Shown: one piece after another, positions 22,429-33,158 of the stretch | How the letters are laid out: each line of letters opens with the position of its first letter | Position numbering within the stretch: position 1 is the stretch's first letter | DNA from: Allomyces macrogynus ATCC 38327 | Taxonomy: Eukaryota; Blastocladiomycota; Blastocladiomycetes; Blastocladiales; Blastocladiaceae | Direction: 5' to 3' | NCBI GenBank assembly: GCA_000151295.1 | Contig: GG745330.1 | Span: 1,687,279 to 1,737,369, forward strand | DNA: 50,091 bases | Made by a program: the position numbers and the translations under genes | Notes under the pieces: generated by a model | The model's database searches: none | The model's input: the letters and a program-made list of their open reading frames with translations, nothing else | Told to the model about the DNA's origin: nothing

Positions 22429-24719
22429 ATGAGCGACCAAAACGCCGTGCTCGACCTAGACCGCTGTCTGATCCGGTCCCCGGTCCCATTGAAGTCTCTT
22501 GCCGCGGCCGCAAGTCATCGCACACTCGTCGCGACCGTGGCGCGTCGCCTATTTCTTCAGATCCGTGCGGCTGACCCGAACAGGCTGTTCATTGCGCATG
22601 CTCTGGACCCGGATCGCCGCCGATTGACCTATGGCGAGCTGCTCAACGGCGCGCTTGGGGTCGCGCACGGGCTGATTGAGAACGTGGGTCTGCACTCTGG
22701 CGACCGACTTGCCATTATTTCGCCCAACCATGAGCACTACCACATGGCCGAGTTTGCCGGCTTGTTTGCGGGTACGTTTGCGCGAGTTTCTTGAACAATT
22801 GCAGAGTACCTATCTGACTCGCAGCGCGCCGACTGAATCGCTACAGGAGTGGTCGTCATTCCTGTCGTTTCGCAGTTCACGGCGCACGAAGGCGCACGGC
22901 TCATGAGCGAGGTCCAGCCGCACGCTGTGATTGTTCATTCCTCCCTCTACCAAGCCGTGTGCGAGGTACGTACGAACGGATCCACCAGCAGTTTGGTGTG
23001 TTGTTGCTTGCGTGAAATCTGACGCGTCCATTCTGCCCGGTTCTAGTCGCTCGACCAAGCGAAATTAGCACCGCGCATGCTCTTGCTCGATGCGGCCCTC
23101 CCTGAGTCGCCGGCCAGAAAGGCAGGCGTCCAGCGCATTCACGACATTCTTGTTCCGGGACAAGTCGAACTTCCCTCGTCTGAAGCGCAGCGCCAAACGG
23201 ACAGCACGGCCTTCATGCTCTTCACCTCGTGCGTATCGTGTCGTCGCGCCGGCTGTGAATCTGCGACGGAGTCGGATCATCTCTGACCAAATTTGCTGGC
23301 TGCATGGTATGTAGCGGCACGACGGGTTCAAACAAGGCCGTTCAGATCACGCACCGCATGCTCGGTGCGTCCATGTTGCAGCTGCACGCGCACGCGACGG
23401 CAGCGCTTCACGGCGCCCAGCACGAAAACCTGCCCTCGTTCACGACTGACGCCATGACTGATGTTCGATCGGACGGGATCATGGGGTTCTTCCATTTGTC
23501 GGGCACGACCATGGGCATGTCCACGGCCAACCGAAACGGCACCATCTACTTTTTGGAGAAATTCGATGCAGGCGATTGGCTCGCGCTCGTGCAGAAGTTC
23601 AAAATTACGCAGTCGCTCATCACGCCCAACAACTTGGTCTTGCTCATCAAGGACCCGCGCGTCAAGCAGTTTGACCTGTCGTCGCTCAAGATCATGTCGT
23701 CGGTCGCGGCGCCGCTGTCGGCAGCCACGCAGAAACGCGCCATGGAGATCTTGAATGGTGCGAACGCGCGCATCGCCACTGTTGTGTTCAGTCCATGTGC
23801 ATCGTTTCCGACTGACCCACTATCCATGTGCACCCAGTTCCTGTCGTCCAAGGTTACGGATCGACCGAGACCATTATGCTCACGATGGCGCGCTGGGGCC
23901 GCGGCCAAGCGGACCGTCCAGGTACCGTCGGGTGCCTCTTGCCGGGCATCGACGCGCTCCTTTTGGACCCGGAGACGCACTCGCCGCTCGAGGTCAACAA
24001 GACGGGCCCGACCGGCCCGGGCGAGCTGGTCGTGCGCAGTGCCAGCGTCTTCTCGGAGCAGACGGGCTACTACAACCGGCCCAGCGAGTCCAAGGCTGCG
24101 TTCGTCACGATTGGCGGTAAGTCGTGGTTCCGCACGGGGGATTTGCTCGTCATGGACGCCGATGGGTGCCTTACGGTTGTGGATCGGTGCAAGGAAATGT
24201 TCCGCGTAAGCGGGAACCAGGTTCGTTTTCAGACCGTTGTGTTCAATGTCCGGTTGAGAACGCTCGGACTGAACCAAGGACCTCTCCCATCCAGGTCCTC
24301 CCGACCGAAATCGAGGCCGAGATTCTCAAGATCCACGACGTCCTTGACGTGGTCGTGGTGCCTGCACCCGTCGTCGACGAGCAGCAGCTGCCGTGCGCGG
24401 CCATTGTACCGCGGTCGACAGCGGTCCTTGCCGATCCGGTCGCGCAACAGGCGCTGGCCAAAGTGGTCACCGACGCCGTCGCTCAGGAGCTGGCGCCGTA
24501 CAAGCACTTGAAGGGCGGAGTCGTGTTTGTCGACGCGATCCCGCGCAACGCCATGGTGCGTCGGTTTTCACCCTCCTCCCCATGACCAAACAGCGGCCGC
24601 GGTGGACTTGGTGCTCATCTGCCGTCCGCTTACTGTAGGGCAAGATCGTGCGCCACATTGCGCGCATCAAGGTCCTGGCCCAGCTGGGCTTGGCCAACAA
24701 GATCGCGATTGCCGTCTAA
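22429..24719 (+). CDS. AMP-forming acyl/4-coumarate-CoA-ligase-like enzyme
   Basis: Seven exons, 22429-22771, 22847-22965, 23047-23228, 23315-23757, 23838-24220, 24295-24555 and 24639-24719, give 603 residues with every phase consistent. Family motifs: the ATP/AMP signature FTSGTTGSNKAV split by intron 3, QGYGSTET, a TGYYNRP segment, SWFRTGDLLVMDADG, VVDRCKEMFRVSGNQ, VLPTEIEAEI, and the catalytic-lysine motif PRNAM-GKI split by the last intron. The enzyme would activate a carboxylic acid with ATP and transfer it to CoA. The substrate cannot be told by eye. The closest general shape is fungal 4-coumarate-CoA-ligase-like proteins, many of them peroxisomal, but the C-terminus (KIAIAV) is not a PTS1 signal. 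Exon 4/5 joining (ILN to VPVVQG) leaves this loop short compared with many relatives. Confidence 0.88.
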
Positions 24720-25209
24720 AGTAGAGTCGGACATTGGTGATGTGAGGTCGCATTTGAGGGAGCGGGTGAGACCGGCCGGACGACGATTCGCAAATTTGTC
24801 TTGTGAAGTATATTGATTGCAGTGTCATTTGCGTGAGTCGTTTTCCTCCAGCACAGATTGTCGCTCCTGCCTGATTTTACTCATTTTGAGGTTGATGAAT
24901 GTCGACATCGATCAGCAGGGGCACTTTCTGCGCTCACAATCTGAATCGAAACACAAGGCGATTTTTGCTCGTGAGATTTCATCGTCCCTGACGAGAAGGA
25001 GGCGAAAAGAACATTTCATTGTCGCATAAACCAAACTATTGGATTTCAAGCCAGCCGGGCATTTTGGCTGGTGGAAAACTAGCACATCAAAGGGAATATT
25101 CTACAAAAAAGCCGGGGAGTCGAGAGCTCGCCCATTAGAATACTCCCAAAGAGGGGAATCAAACGAGCCAGAAACAGAAGATGGGGAATCGACGAAGAGG
25201 AGAAATCAA
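24720..25209. other. A/T-richer convergent spacer
   Basis: This 490-bp stretch between the CoA-ligase stop and the RhoGAP-like relic is less GC-rich than its surroundings. It includes GAAAAGAACATTTCATTG and purine-rich sequence at about 25130-25200. No gene is seen. Confidence 0.5.
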
Positions 25210-25725
25210 TCACAGGGCACGGGATTGAAGGAGCATGAGCAGAGTCAAAATGAAAATGAGAAAATGAAGCGACACGCCCAAGACCAACACGACAAGCAAA
25301 ACAACAACAGAATGTAACACAGCACGCCCGCACACTCCATGGCGCGACATGCACTTGGACGCGCGCGAGACCTGCGCGGCAATGTAACGCGCAAACGCCT
25401 GGTGGAAGTGCGCCGCGTGCCACAACGTGGCCGTCATCTCCTCTTCGTGCCGCGTGATCGCCTTGCCAATCGTCACGGCCAAGCCCGCGGGCACCATCCG
25501 GTTGATGGCCGAGTGCGGGATCAGGTCGTGCACGTTCACCATGTGCTAGACGAGCACGTCAAACACGGCGCGGCGCTCGGGCGTCAGGTGTGCGGCGAGC
25601 ACCGCGTCAAGCGCATCGACAAACTTGGTCTCGGTAACGTTGGTGGCATTCGCAGCGACGAGAGCCAGCACCGTGGCGTGGTGAAACAATGTCGATTCGC
25701 AAAAATGACCAGCACAAAGCTTGAA
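25210..25725 (-). pseudogene. RhoGAP-like fragment interrupted by an in-frame TAG, followed by a hydrophobic segment
   Basis: The minus strand reads continuously from a good acceptor (GACTTCAG at 25726) through FKLCAGHFCESTLFHHATVL and FVDALDAVLAAHLTPERR to AVFDVLV, then a TAG at 25548-25546. It continues in the same frame with HMVNVHDLIPHSAINRMVPA and GLAVTIGKAITR. The pattern around the stop fits the end of a RhoGAP domain (LP..NR..L..LL.HL..V...S.xNKM...LA...GP). The Arg-finger part was not found upstream. After the domain, about 30 hydrophobic residues (VVVLLVVLVLGVSLHFLIF and on, about 25318-25230) could be a membrane anchor. The stop may mark a dead gene, a sequencing error (for example TGG read as TAG), or stop-codon polymorphism. 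The RhoGAP assignment rests on spacing rather than a catalytic residue. Confidence 0.4.
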
Positions 25726-26750
25726 CTGAAGTCATACGAGCACAGCATAGTCACGATTCTATCCGCGAAGCGATGCAGGTTGTGAAAGCATCAGCAGGCG
25801 GCATCCGACCATGCCCTGTCAACAGGCCGACCTGCGAGACTATGAGCAGCTGCGACTCTCCCCGGGCAAAGGTGTCCAGGTGGAGAGCATCGGAAACGTT
25901 GGCAAGAGCACTGCCGTGCGGCGTTCTTGTGTCAGGTGGCCGGATCGCTCGATGTGGTGATACTTGAATGTGGAACACCAGCGACCATTTCCACCCAGCA
26001 TCAACGCAAGATTGGTGGCCATTCCAGGATACCAGATTGTCAACTCCGAGACACACTTGACGCAACAACAAAATTATTACTCGGTGTTGTTCTCGACATG
26101 GGGGCCGTGAACCAATCCTTTGGCAAGGAACAGTCATCGCTCCCCATCGCCACCCGCTATCAGCAATTGTGCGTCGACTCACGCTTCTCCACCGATTCAT
26201 TGCCCCAATTTGGGTCACCCCTTTCTGCACATACACGCGAACCCTCGTCAATGCACCGGTTTGATCGATCGTTTGCCGTTCCGGCTTGAGCCTTAGTGGT
26301 CGCGGGGGCGGTGGGCGGAGCGACCAAACGCGTCGCCCGACAACCAGAATTCCGTGCTCACCCTTCACAATATTGCGAGCGCGTCGGTGCGCGCCGGCTC
26401 GACGGTCGGAATGGGTCGAAATTGGTCGCAATTGTTGCTGGTGAGGCCATAATTTGACGAAAATCAGACGGAACAGCAACGTTGCCATCAGCCACACGTG
26501 ATCGTGTCGAACGAGAGCAGCGATCCGTGCCGAGCCGACTCGCGCTGTGCACACCCAACACCCCAAACCAAACCGACCAGAACCCACCACCACCCGGCTG
26601 TGCCGGTCGCCACCCCCGCACATAAATACGGCGCGCACCGGCCCGATCCCTGCCCCGAGTGCGACCACTCTGGCAAGCACTGCAACCAACCCAAGCCAGC
26701 AGCAACACCCGCGCAGCCTGTGCCCGCATCTCCAGCACCACGATCCAACC
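25726..26750. other. 1-kb upstream region of citrate synthase
   Basis: No supported gene. On the minus strand, frames at 25751-26040 (for example NVSDALHLDTFARGESQ) look partly protein-like and may be further relics of the RhoGAP-like gene, but they overlap in two frames. ACATAAATAC at 26620-26629 lies about 125 bp before the citrate synthase start and may act as a weak TATA element. Confidence 0.4.
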
Positions 26751-28545
26751 ATGGTCCAGCAACCGCAAACAAAACCGCGCGAACTCGTCGTCGCGGATCC
26801 GACCACCGGCGCGTCCTGCCCGATCCCGGCGCCCAACGGCGTGTCCAAGGGCCAAGGCGCGACGCACGCGTCGTTTGTCGTGCTGCCGACGGGCGAGAGC
26901 GCGCGCGACACGCTCACGGTCCTCGACAACCGCACCAACAAGGTCTACACGATCCCGATCACCGACGGCACCGTCAAGGCCACGGATTTCCGCCAGGTGC
27001 AAGACACGTCGGGCGAGGGGCTGCGCCTGTTCGACGCCGGGTTTGTGAACACGGCCGTCGCGCGGTCCAAAATCACCGAGATTGACGGCGCCAAGGGCAT
27101 TTTGCGGTACCGCGGGTACCCGATCGAGCAGCTCTCGGAAAAGTCGACGTTCCTCGAGGTCGCGTACCTGCTGATCTACGGCGAGCTGCCGTCCAAGGGC
27201 CAGTTTGACGATTTTGAGTACGAGGTTATGCACCACACGTACGTACTCGATTCACATCTCTTTCTGGGTCCCGAACGAACGCAAAGCTGACCAAATTCCG
27301 ACCATGTTAGCTATGTGCACGTCAAACTGGCTGAGCTCGAGCAGTCATTCCAGTACGACGCCCACCCGGTACGTTTCGCAGCGTATCTCTGCTCTGAATC
27401 GCCTCGTGGGCCAGCGTTATGCTTGGATGCACCGGCTCATCCCGATATACGGTCCCCTTGCAGATGGGCATGTTCATCGCGACCATGGCCGCCGCGTCGA
27501 CGTTTGACCCGTCGGGCAACCCGGCGCTTGCCGGGTCCGACATCTACACCAAGGACAGGAAGCTGCGCAACAAGCAAATCTTCCGCATTCTTGGCAAGGT
27601 CACGACGATTGCCGCCATGGCCTACCGCCACCGCATCGGCCGCCCGGCCAACCCGCCCCAGCAGGGTCTTTCCTACACCGAGAACTTCCTCTACATGATG
27701 GATCACCTCTCAGAGCCCGGGTTTCGCCCGCACCCCACGCTGGCGCGCGCGCTCGATGTGCTCTTTATTTTGCACGCTGACCACGAGCTCAACGTACGAC
27801 TCGATATCCTTGTTGCGGGTAGGCCCGTTTGCGCGTAATCTGACCAGAGGTGGGCAATCTCTTCGTTTAGTGCTCGACGGCGGCGATGCGCCATATTGGG
27901 TCGTCGCTCGTCGACCCTTACAGCGCCGTGGCGGGTGCCGCGGCCGCCCTCTACGGCCCCCTGCACGGCGGCGCCAACGAGGCCGTCGTGCGCATGCTCG
28001 AGTCGATCGGCACTGTCGACAAAATCCCAGCCTTCATCGAATCCGTCAAGCGGCGCGAAAAGAAGCTCATGGGATTCGGCCACCGCATCTACACGTCCTA
28101 CGACCCGCGCGCGACCATCATCCGCAAGCTCGCCTACGAGGTGTTCGAGGTCGTCGGCACCGAACCGCTGATCGAGGTCGCACAAGAACTCGAGCGCGTC
28201 GCGCTGACCGACGAGTACTTCACCTCGCGCAAACTCTACCCGAACGTCGACTTCTACTCGGGCCTGATCTACAAAGCCATGGGATTCCCGCTCGACTACT
28301 TCCCGGTGCTCTTTGCGATCCCGCGCGTCGCCGGGTGGCTCGCACACTGGTCCGAGGCCATGGATGAGCCGAATGCCAAGATTTGGCGGCCGCGCCAGAT
28401 TTACTGCGGCGAGGCGCGCCGCGACTATGTCCCGATTGAGCACCGCGCCGAGACCGACGTGCGGCTTACGGAAATGACCAAGACGGCATCATCCGCGCGC
28501 CGGCGCATTTCGTCGTGGGAGGGCAAGAAGGCGGGCAAGCTGTAG
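26751..28545 (+). CDS. Citrate synthase, non-mitochondrial (bacterial/glyoxysomal) type
   Basis: Four exons, 26751-27238, 27311-27368, 27464-27793 and 27871-28545, give 516 residues. It condenses oxaloacetate and acetyl-CoA to citrate. The sequence is of the type found in bacteria and in plant peroxisomes rather than the CIT1 type: [40 protein letters not shown], then [20 protein letters not shown] split by an intron. The expected catalytic residues are present: His324 in [10 protein letters not shown], His363 in [15 protein letters not shown] and Asp419 in NVDFYSG. The N-terminus ([17 protein letters not shown]) lacks a mitochondrial presequence. The C-terminus ends KKAGKL; -GKL is a weak variant of the peroxisomal PTS1 tripeptide, so a peroxisomal glyoxylate-cycle role is possible but unproven. 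A second, mitochondrial enzyme would be expected elsewhere in the genome. Confidence 0.93.
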
Positions 28546-28792
28546 AAAGGGCGACGAGTGAGGCGGAGAATGTGGAGGGAGGGTCCGCACAGAGGGCCAG
28601 TCTATTTGTGGGCCAAATTTGGGTTGAGCGCGTGTTCATTCATACCTTGTGCGCTCGTGATCGCAGTGTTTTTTGAATCGATCGTGGTTTTGATCCTCTG
28701 TGTGTTGCTTCCACCTGTTTCGGCCGCGCTCCAAAACAACCGTTGCCATAATATGTAGTCCACACCGTCCACGCGCCTTCCGACCCGAGTCC

Positions 28793-29949
28793 CTACAGTA
28801 CGACCCGCCCGTAAATCTGCGGGAGCATGAAGAGCCAGCATAATGTCGCGAACGAGGCGATCGCAACAACCACCGAGAGCAGGATGCGCCGTTGCATGAA
28901 ATGGTCGCTGAGCCCCGCGTTGTAGTCACGCGTTTGGCGCTACAGAACGTGGATCACACTGTGAGTCTAGTACGACGAGGTGCATGGAGCACAGAGACGA
29001 TACGTACGCGAAACGCGGCGGAATGCTGCGTCAACGAATCTACGAGCCGACACGATGGCAAATGAGTGAAGTTCGCAAAGACATATTGGAGCATCGCGAG
29101 ACCACGAACCCGACTGTGCCTGCAACGTGCGCAGATCCTCGCCGCGCGCCAACATCTGGCCAATCCTCACATGCATGGCATCCGCGACGCTATTCAAGCT
29201 CGCCCAGATCGCACGCGTCTTGGCGCGCTGCTCGTCCGTGAGCCCGCCCTCCTCATCGCTCGGCGGCTCGACCCCGTTGTTCCGGCGCGCCGACGATCCG
29301 AGCAACGGCGCGCGTTCGTCCACGTTGCCATCCCGTGCAGCCGTACCCGCGCGCGACCGGAACGGCGACGGCGTCGACGCGCGACTCGTCATGCGCGGCA
29401 ACGCCGACAATGGCGGTGGCGCGTCGGGCGCGCGGACCGACATGGTTGGGTCAAACAAAGGGTTGATGGGCGACCGCGGCCGCGTGCGTGGTGGCAAGGT
29501 CGGGCGAGTTGCCGTGTAGAGCGGCGGCGGGAGGGTGCCGAGACTACTCACGAGGCTGCTGGGCGAGATGGGGCACGGAGGGAGCGCGGGTGGCGAGTCG
29601 CACGTGGGATGGCGCGACCGGGTGGAGAAGGTCGAGAAAACGGGCGCGGAGTCAGTGGGAAAGTCGTCGGCGAGATCGGCGGGGCTCGCGGCGTCAGGGA
29701 CGGGAGGGACTGGGTCTTCGGGGACGTCGGCGTTGAAGTACTTTTTGAGCAGGCGGCTCTAGTCGAGTGGACATGGATCAGCCATGAAATCTGACACGCG
29801 ATGATCCAGATGGCCGGTATATCAGCTTCCCGCGTCGAGTCGCCGAGCTCATCCGTCCACTCGATGCGTGATGACTTCACTGCGTGAACTGTGCTGATCA
29901 CCGGAAAATTCGACGACAAACCGACGCAGCCTACCCGATCGGATGGCAT
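28793..29949 (-). CDS. R-SNARE (synaptobrevin/VAMP-like) with a long disordered N-terminus
   Basis: Four exons, 29949-29935 (15 nt, MPSDR), 29758-29110, 29039-29008 (32 nt) and 28939-28793, give 280 residues. The SNARE motif spans about residues 178-240: LNSVADAMHVRIGQMLARGE, DLRTLQAQS joined to DSLTQHSAAFR and RQTRDYNAGLSDHFMQ. Arg210 in MLARGEDL sits at the expected zero layer. A C-terminal membrane anchor follows (residues 251-271, ILLSVVVAIASFATLCWLFML) with a nine-residue lumenal tail, as in tail-anchored VAMPs. Residues 6-175 are Pro/Ser/Arg-rich and disordered, not a longin fold, and include DERAPLLGS, which resembles an acidic dileucine sorting signal. The protein would drive vesicle fusion in the secretory or endosomal route. 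The tiny first exon and its 176-bp intron are inferred from phase and are less certain than the rest. Confidence 0.82.
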
Positions 29950-30266
29950 TTTGGATCTTATGTTGTTGAAGCGGATTGCGAGGAGTAGCAGCGATGTTGA
30001 GGTAGTTGACGGATAGGTCGAGAGAGAGAAAGAATGACCACACAAGAGCAAGAGCGCACAGGCCGATCACAAGTTACGTTCGCACTCATCGACGCGTCCA
30101 AGAACGAGAAGTAGCAAGCAGCGCGTCGGCCAAGAATTCAAAGAAACAATCTCTATTTCGGCCCGGCCCTTGCGCGCGCTATCGCCCCATATCCTGATGG
30201 GAACGATGCAGTCCACCCACCCACCAAGTCGCCAGTCCTCTGCCCCCCCCCCCCCCCCACCTCGCA
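29950..30266. other. Spacer with a 16-C homopolymer
   Basis: These 317 bp lie between the start of the R-SNARE gene and the stop of the ropporin-like gene, both on the minus strand. A run of 16 C at 30243-30258 begins eight bases beyond the ropporin-like stop codon, so in the transcript it is a poly-G stretch at the start of the 3' untranslated region. No gene is seen. Confidence 0.65.
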
Positions 30267-31133
30267 TCAGACGAGGTACTTTTTGATCGCGTCGACGGCT
30301 TTGTTCTCGGGTGTCCATGCCCCGTCGCCCTCGAGCACGTTCGTGCACAGCGCTAGCTTGTCGCTGTCAATGGCGCCGTCCACCTTGGCCAGGTACCGCA
30401 CGAGCTTGACCAGGATGTCGCTCGGGACTTGGCCGTTGTTGGTGAGAATGTCGACGGCGAGCAGCGCCGTCGCTTGGATCGTCTACCGGAATGGCAAGGG
30501 AACCAGTCAGGTCGGATCCACAGCGGTATCGGCCACTGAAAACGTACTCCGGCAGCAACAGCGCAGCACAGAGCCCAAAACTCGACCCAGTTGACCGAAT
30601 CGAGACCGTCCCACGACCCGACCCTACAGATGTAAGAGATGGTGAGGAGCGGGTGGAGAGTGACGACGAGAGTGGAGAGGTTACGGACTTGAGGAGCTCG
30701 TCGACCGTCGTCGGAGGGATCAGGGCGTCGACGGCAATCTTGATCAGCGAGTCCTTGGGCACGTTGGTGCTCCCGCGCAGGTTGAACTTACCCACCAATC
30801 AGCGAACAAGGTCAGTTGGCGGGATCTTGTTTCCAGGCGCCAGGGACGAAATAACGCGCTCACCATCGAGTAGAGCGTCTCGAGCTGCTCGCGCGCGACG
30901 CCGTTGGTGTGCACTTTGCGCCCGAGCTGCTGGTGCTTGTGCAGCTTGGAAAAGTACTCGACGCTCACCGCTACAATGTCGGCCGGCTGGTTCTTGATGA
31001 TAAACTTGGAGTAGTTCTTCAATATGGTCGGAAACTCGGGCGGGATCACAATTTGCTCGCGGCTGTAGATGGGCCCGTCGTCGCCCGCTGCAGGCGCGGG
31101 TGCGGGCACGTCGCTGGCAACTGGTGGAGCCAT
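30267..31133 (-). CDS. Ropporin-1-like flagellar protein (radial spoke RSP11 family)
   Basis: Four exons, 31133-30864, 30786-30689, 30623-30548 and 30482-30267, give 219 residues, close to the usual 210-230. A RIIa dimerisation/docking domain lies at about residues 25-65: QIVIPPEFPTILKNYSKFII, KNQPADIVAVSVEYFSKL. The C-terminal half carries the ropporin pattern: DSVNWVEFWALCCAVAAG, ILTNNGQVPSDILVKLVRYL and ENKAVDAIKKYLV. In animals ROPN1/ROPN1L bind A-kinase anchoring proteins in the sperm flagellum, and the Chlamydomonas relative RSP11 is in the radial spoke. Its presence implies a motile 9+2 flagellum, fitting a zoosporic organism. Introns are 65-77 bp. The second donor is GTCCGT, chosen because only it keeps frame. 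It diverges from the KDM8-like gene with 322 bp between start codons. Confidence 0.88.
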
Positions 31134-31455
31134 TGCGGCGCGGATAATTGACGTTGGAGGTTGGACGGGTCCAGGATCTGACTTGCCCTCGCTGTAGTCG
31201 GGTGCAGAAAGCAGGAGACGGGAGTGCAGGCACAGAAAACGGCGGCAGGAGGATGCTGAGAGACGCAGCGGATTGCAGCAAGTTGGGCAGTGGTGCTGGT
31301 CAAGTCAAGTTGCGCACAAATCGGCGGCCGCCAACCGTGCGCCTCGTGCGCCGTCGAGAGCGAACCTGAACGAGATTTGCGAGCGGGACGGGAGACGTGC
31401 CGTGTGCAGATTAAGAAGTGTCCCGCACCTCACGCCGATCTTTCGCAATCCGATC
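31134..31455. promoter_or_regulatory. Divergent promoter of ropporin-like and KDM8-like genes
   Basis: This 322-bp interval lies between opposite start codons and must hold both promoters unless one gene has a distant first exon. No TATA box is visible. The sequence includes CAAGTCAAGTTGCG near the middle and CAATCCGATC close to the right-hand start. Confidence 0.5.
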
Positions 31456-33088
31456 ATGTCGAGCCGTCGCTGCCCAGTTCTCCGTGACCTCGTCCGGCTT
31501 CTCATCGACTTGGCGCAAGTGCAAGATGTCGATGCCGCTGTCGCCGGCCGCGGCCCGCTCGCCCTCGCCATTTGGACAGACATTCTCGACGCCGTCAGAT
31601 CGGCTTTCAACGAGCAGGGCAATTGCCGACCTCGACCAGCGTCACACGGCTCTGACAATGAAGCCAGTAATCATGACGAGCGCGACGTTCAGCATGCAGC
31701 CAAGAAACGACGACTCGCTGCCGCCAACGAGGACGCTACACCTGCGGAACCAACTGGTCCAGCTGTCGCCTGGTCGGGGTTCGATACCGACGCCAAAGAA
31801 CTCGTCGACCTAGCGGCTCTCGCGATTCGCTCGGCCCCGTTCCATGAAGTGACGCGCGCAATCCGCATACTCCACCAGGCGGCGTCGACGTGCCGCGCCG
31901 TAATCGTGGTCCTAGCGGCAACCGAAGCGCTGACCTTGGACAATGTCAACGGTGACGACGAGGACGGCAACCATAGTCTGGCTCAAGCTCTGCGCATCCT
32001 CGATGCGTCGCTCATCGTCACGGGTCTCCCCGTCCTCGCCGACCGGACGCACACCCTCCTCTCGGCGCTGCACGCGATCTTGCCCCCACCACCAGCAATT
32101 CCCGCCGTCCTCGACAGCAACCCAGACACGGACGGACCCGCCCGATTCGCGCTATTTCTGGATACCGCCCCTCGTTTCCCGCCGATCCGCTCGTTCCCGG
32201 ACCCAGATGCCGTGCCGTGGACGGCATTCAAGGAAATGGCGAATATGCCGTTTGTGATCCGTGGCGGCGTTGCGCACTGGCCAGCCATGTCGGCGTGGAC
32301 CGTGCCCGAATTGAATCGGCGGTTTGGGCACCGGCTCGTGCCCGTCGAGATTGGCAAGTCGTACCTTGACGCGGTCTGGTCGCAGCGGCTCGTGCCGATG
32401 CACGAGTTTTTGGGCGAGTGTGCGACTTCGCGTGAGGTGGAGCCGGGTCATGGACAAGAAGGGAAAAGCGTCGACGACAATCGACAATGACGGGGACAGC
32501 GACGGCGGCGAAGATGGAGATGACGATGAGGAAGACGACAACAACGCGCCCCGCGGTGCCATGTACCTCGCTCAGCACGACCTATTCCGGCAACTTCCCA
32601 CACTCCGCAACGACCTGTTCATCCCAGACCAAGTCTACATGTTCCCCAGTCGCGACAACGACGACAACGTGGCCAACGTCCGACTGCACGCGTGGTTTGG
32701 GCCCGCGGGTACTGTGAGCCCGCTGCACCACGACGGCGTGACGCGCAACCTGTACGCACAAGTCATTGGGTACAAGCGGTTTGTGCTGTTCCCGCCCGAG
32801 GATGCGGCACGGCTGCACCCGCTCGATGGGATCATGGGAAACTCGAGCCCCGTTGACGTGTTGCACGGGTGGGACGTGGATGCGGACCCGGGGTTGGGCG
32901 AGACGAAGGGGGTCGAGTGTGTCCTGGGGCCGGGTGATTTGATGTATTTGCCGGTGCGCGTCGTGCAGTTGGCTTTGGTTTCTGATTTGAGCGCGCACGG
33001 CTGACCGACCTGATCTCATCCATAGCCTCGGTGGTGGCACTTTGTGCACAGCTTGTCGATGTCCATGAGCGTGAGCTTCTGGTGGTAG
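31456..33088 (+). CDS. KDM8/JMJD5-type JmjC Fe(II)/2-oxoglutarate hydroxylase
   Basis: Exons 31456-32431, 32514-32953 and 33026-33088 give 492 residues. The N-terminal 200 residues are helical and unassigned, as in animal JMJD5. The cupin-like JmjC domain then follows: WTAFKEMANMPFVIRGGVAH, WPAMSAWTVPELNRRFG, LVPVEIGKSYLDAVWSQRL, YLAQHDLFRQLP, HAWFGPAGTVSPLHHDG, LYAQVIGYKRFVLFPPED, and the end PRWWHFVHSLSMSMSVSFWW. The Fe(II) ligands are His397 and Asp399 (HHD) and His477 (WWHFV). KDM8/JMJD5 is an arginyl-3-hydroxylase, with reported histone demethylase and protease activities. The end of exon 1 is uncertain: donors at 32420 (GTGCGA) and 32432 (GTGAGG) both keep the frame with the acceptor at 32513, in a poorly conserved acidic loop. 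The last intron (72 bp) separates the second catalytic His from the rest. Confidence 0.87.
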
Positions 33089-33158
33089 CCAAAAAGCGGC
33101 AGAAGAGAATGCTCATCTAGATATATTTACAGCGTTGGCGGAGGATCGGGCCCATGTC

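Noticed and set aside
25339..25785. Plus-strand open frame over the RhoGAP-like relic
   Set aside because: Arg/His/Val-rich shadow. The minus strand gives the ordered, family-like reading.
32432..32490. Read-through end of the KDM8 first exon at 32490
   Set aside because: The conserved YLAQH part of the domain continues in another frame behind an intron, so the stop at 32490 lies inside the intron.
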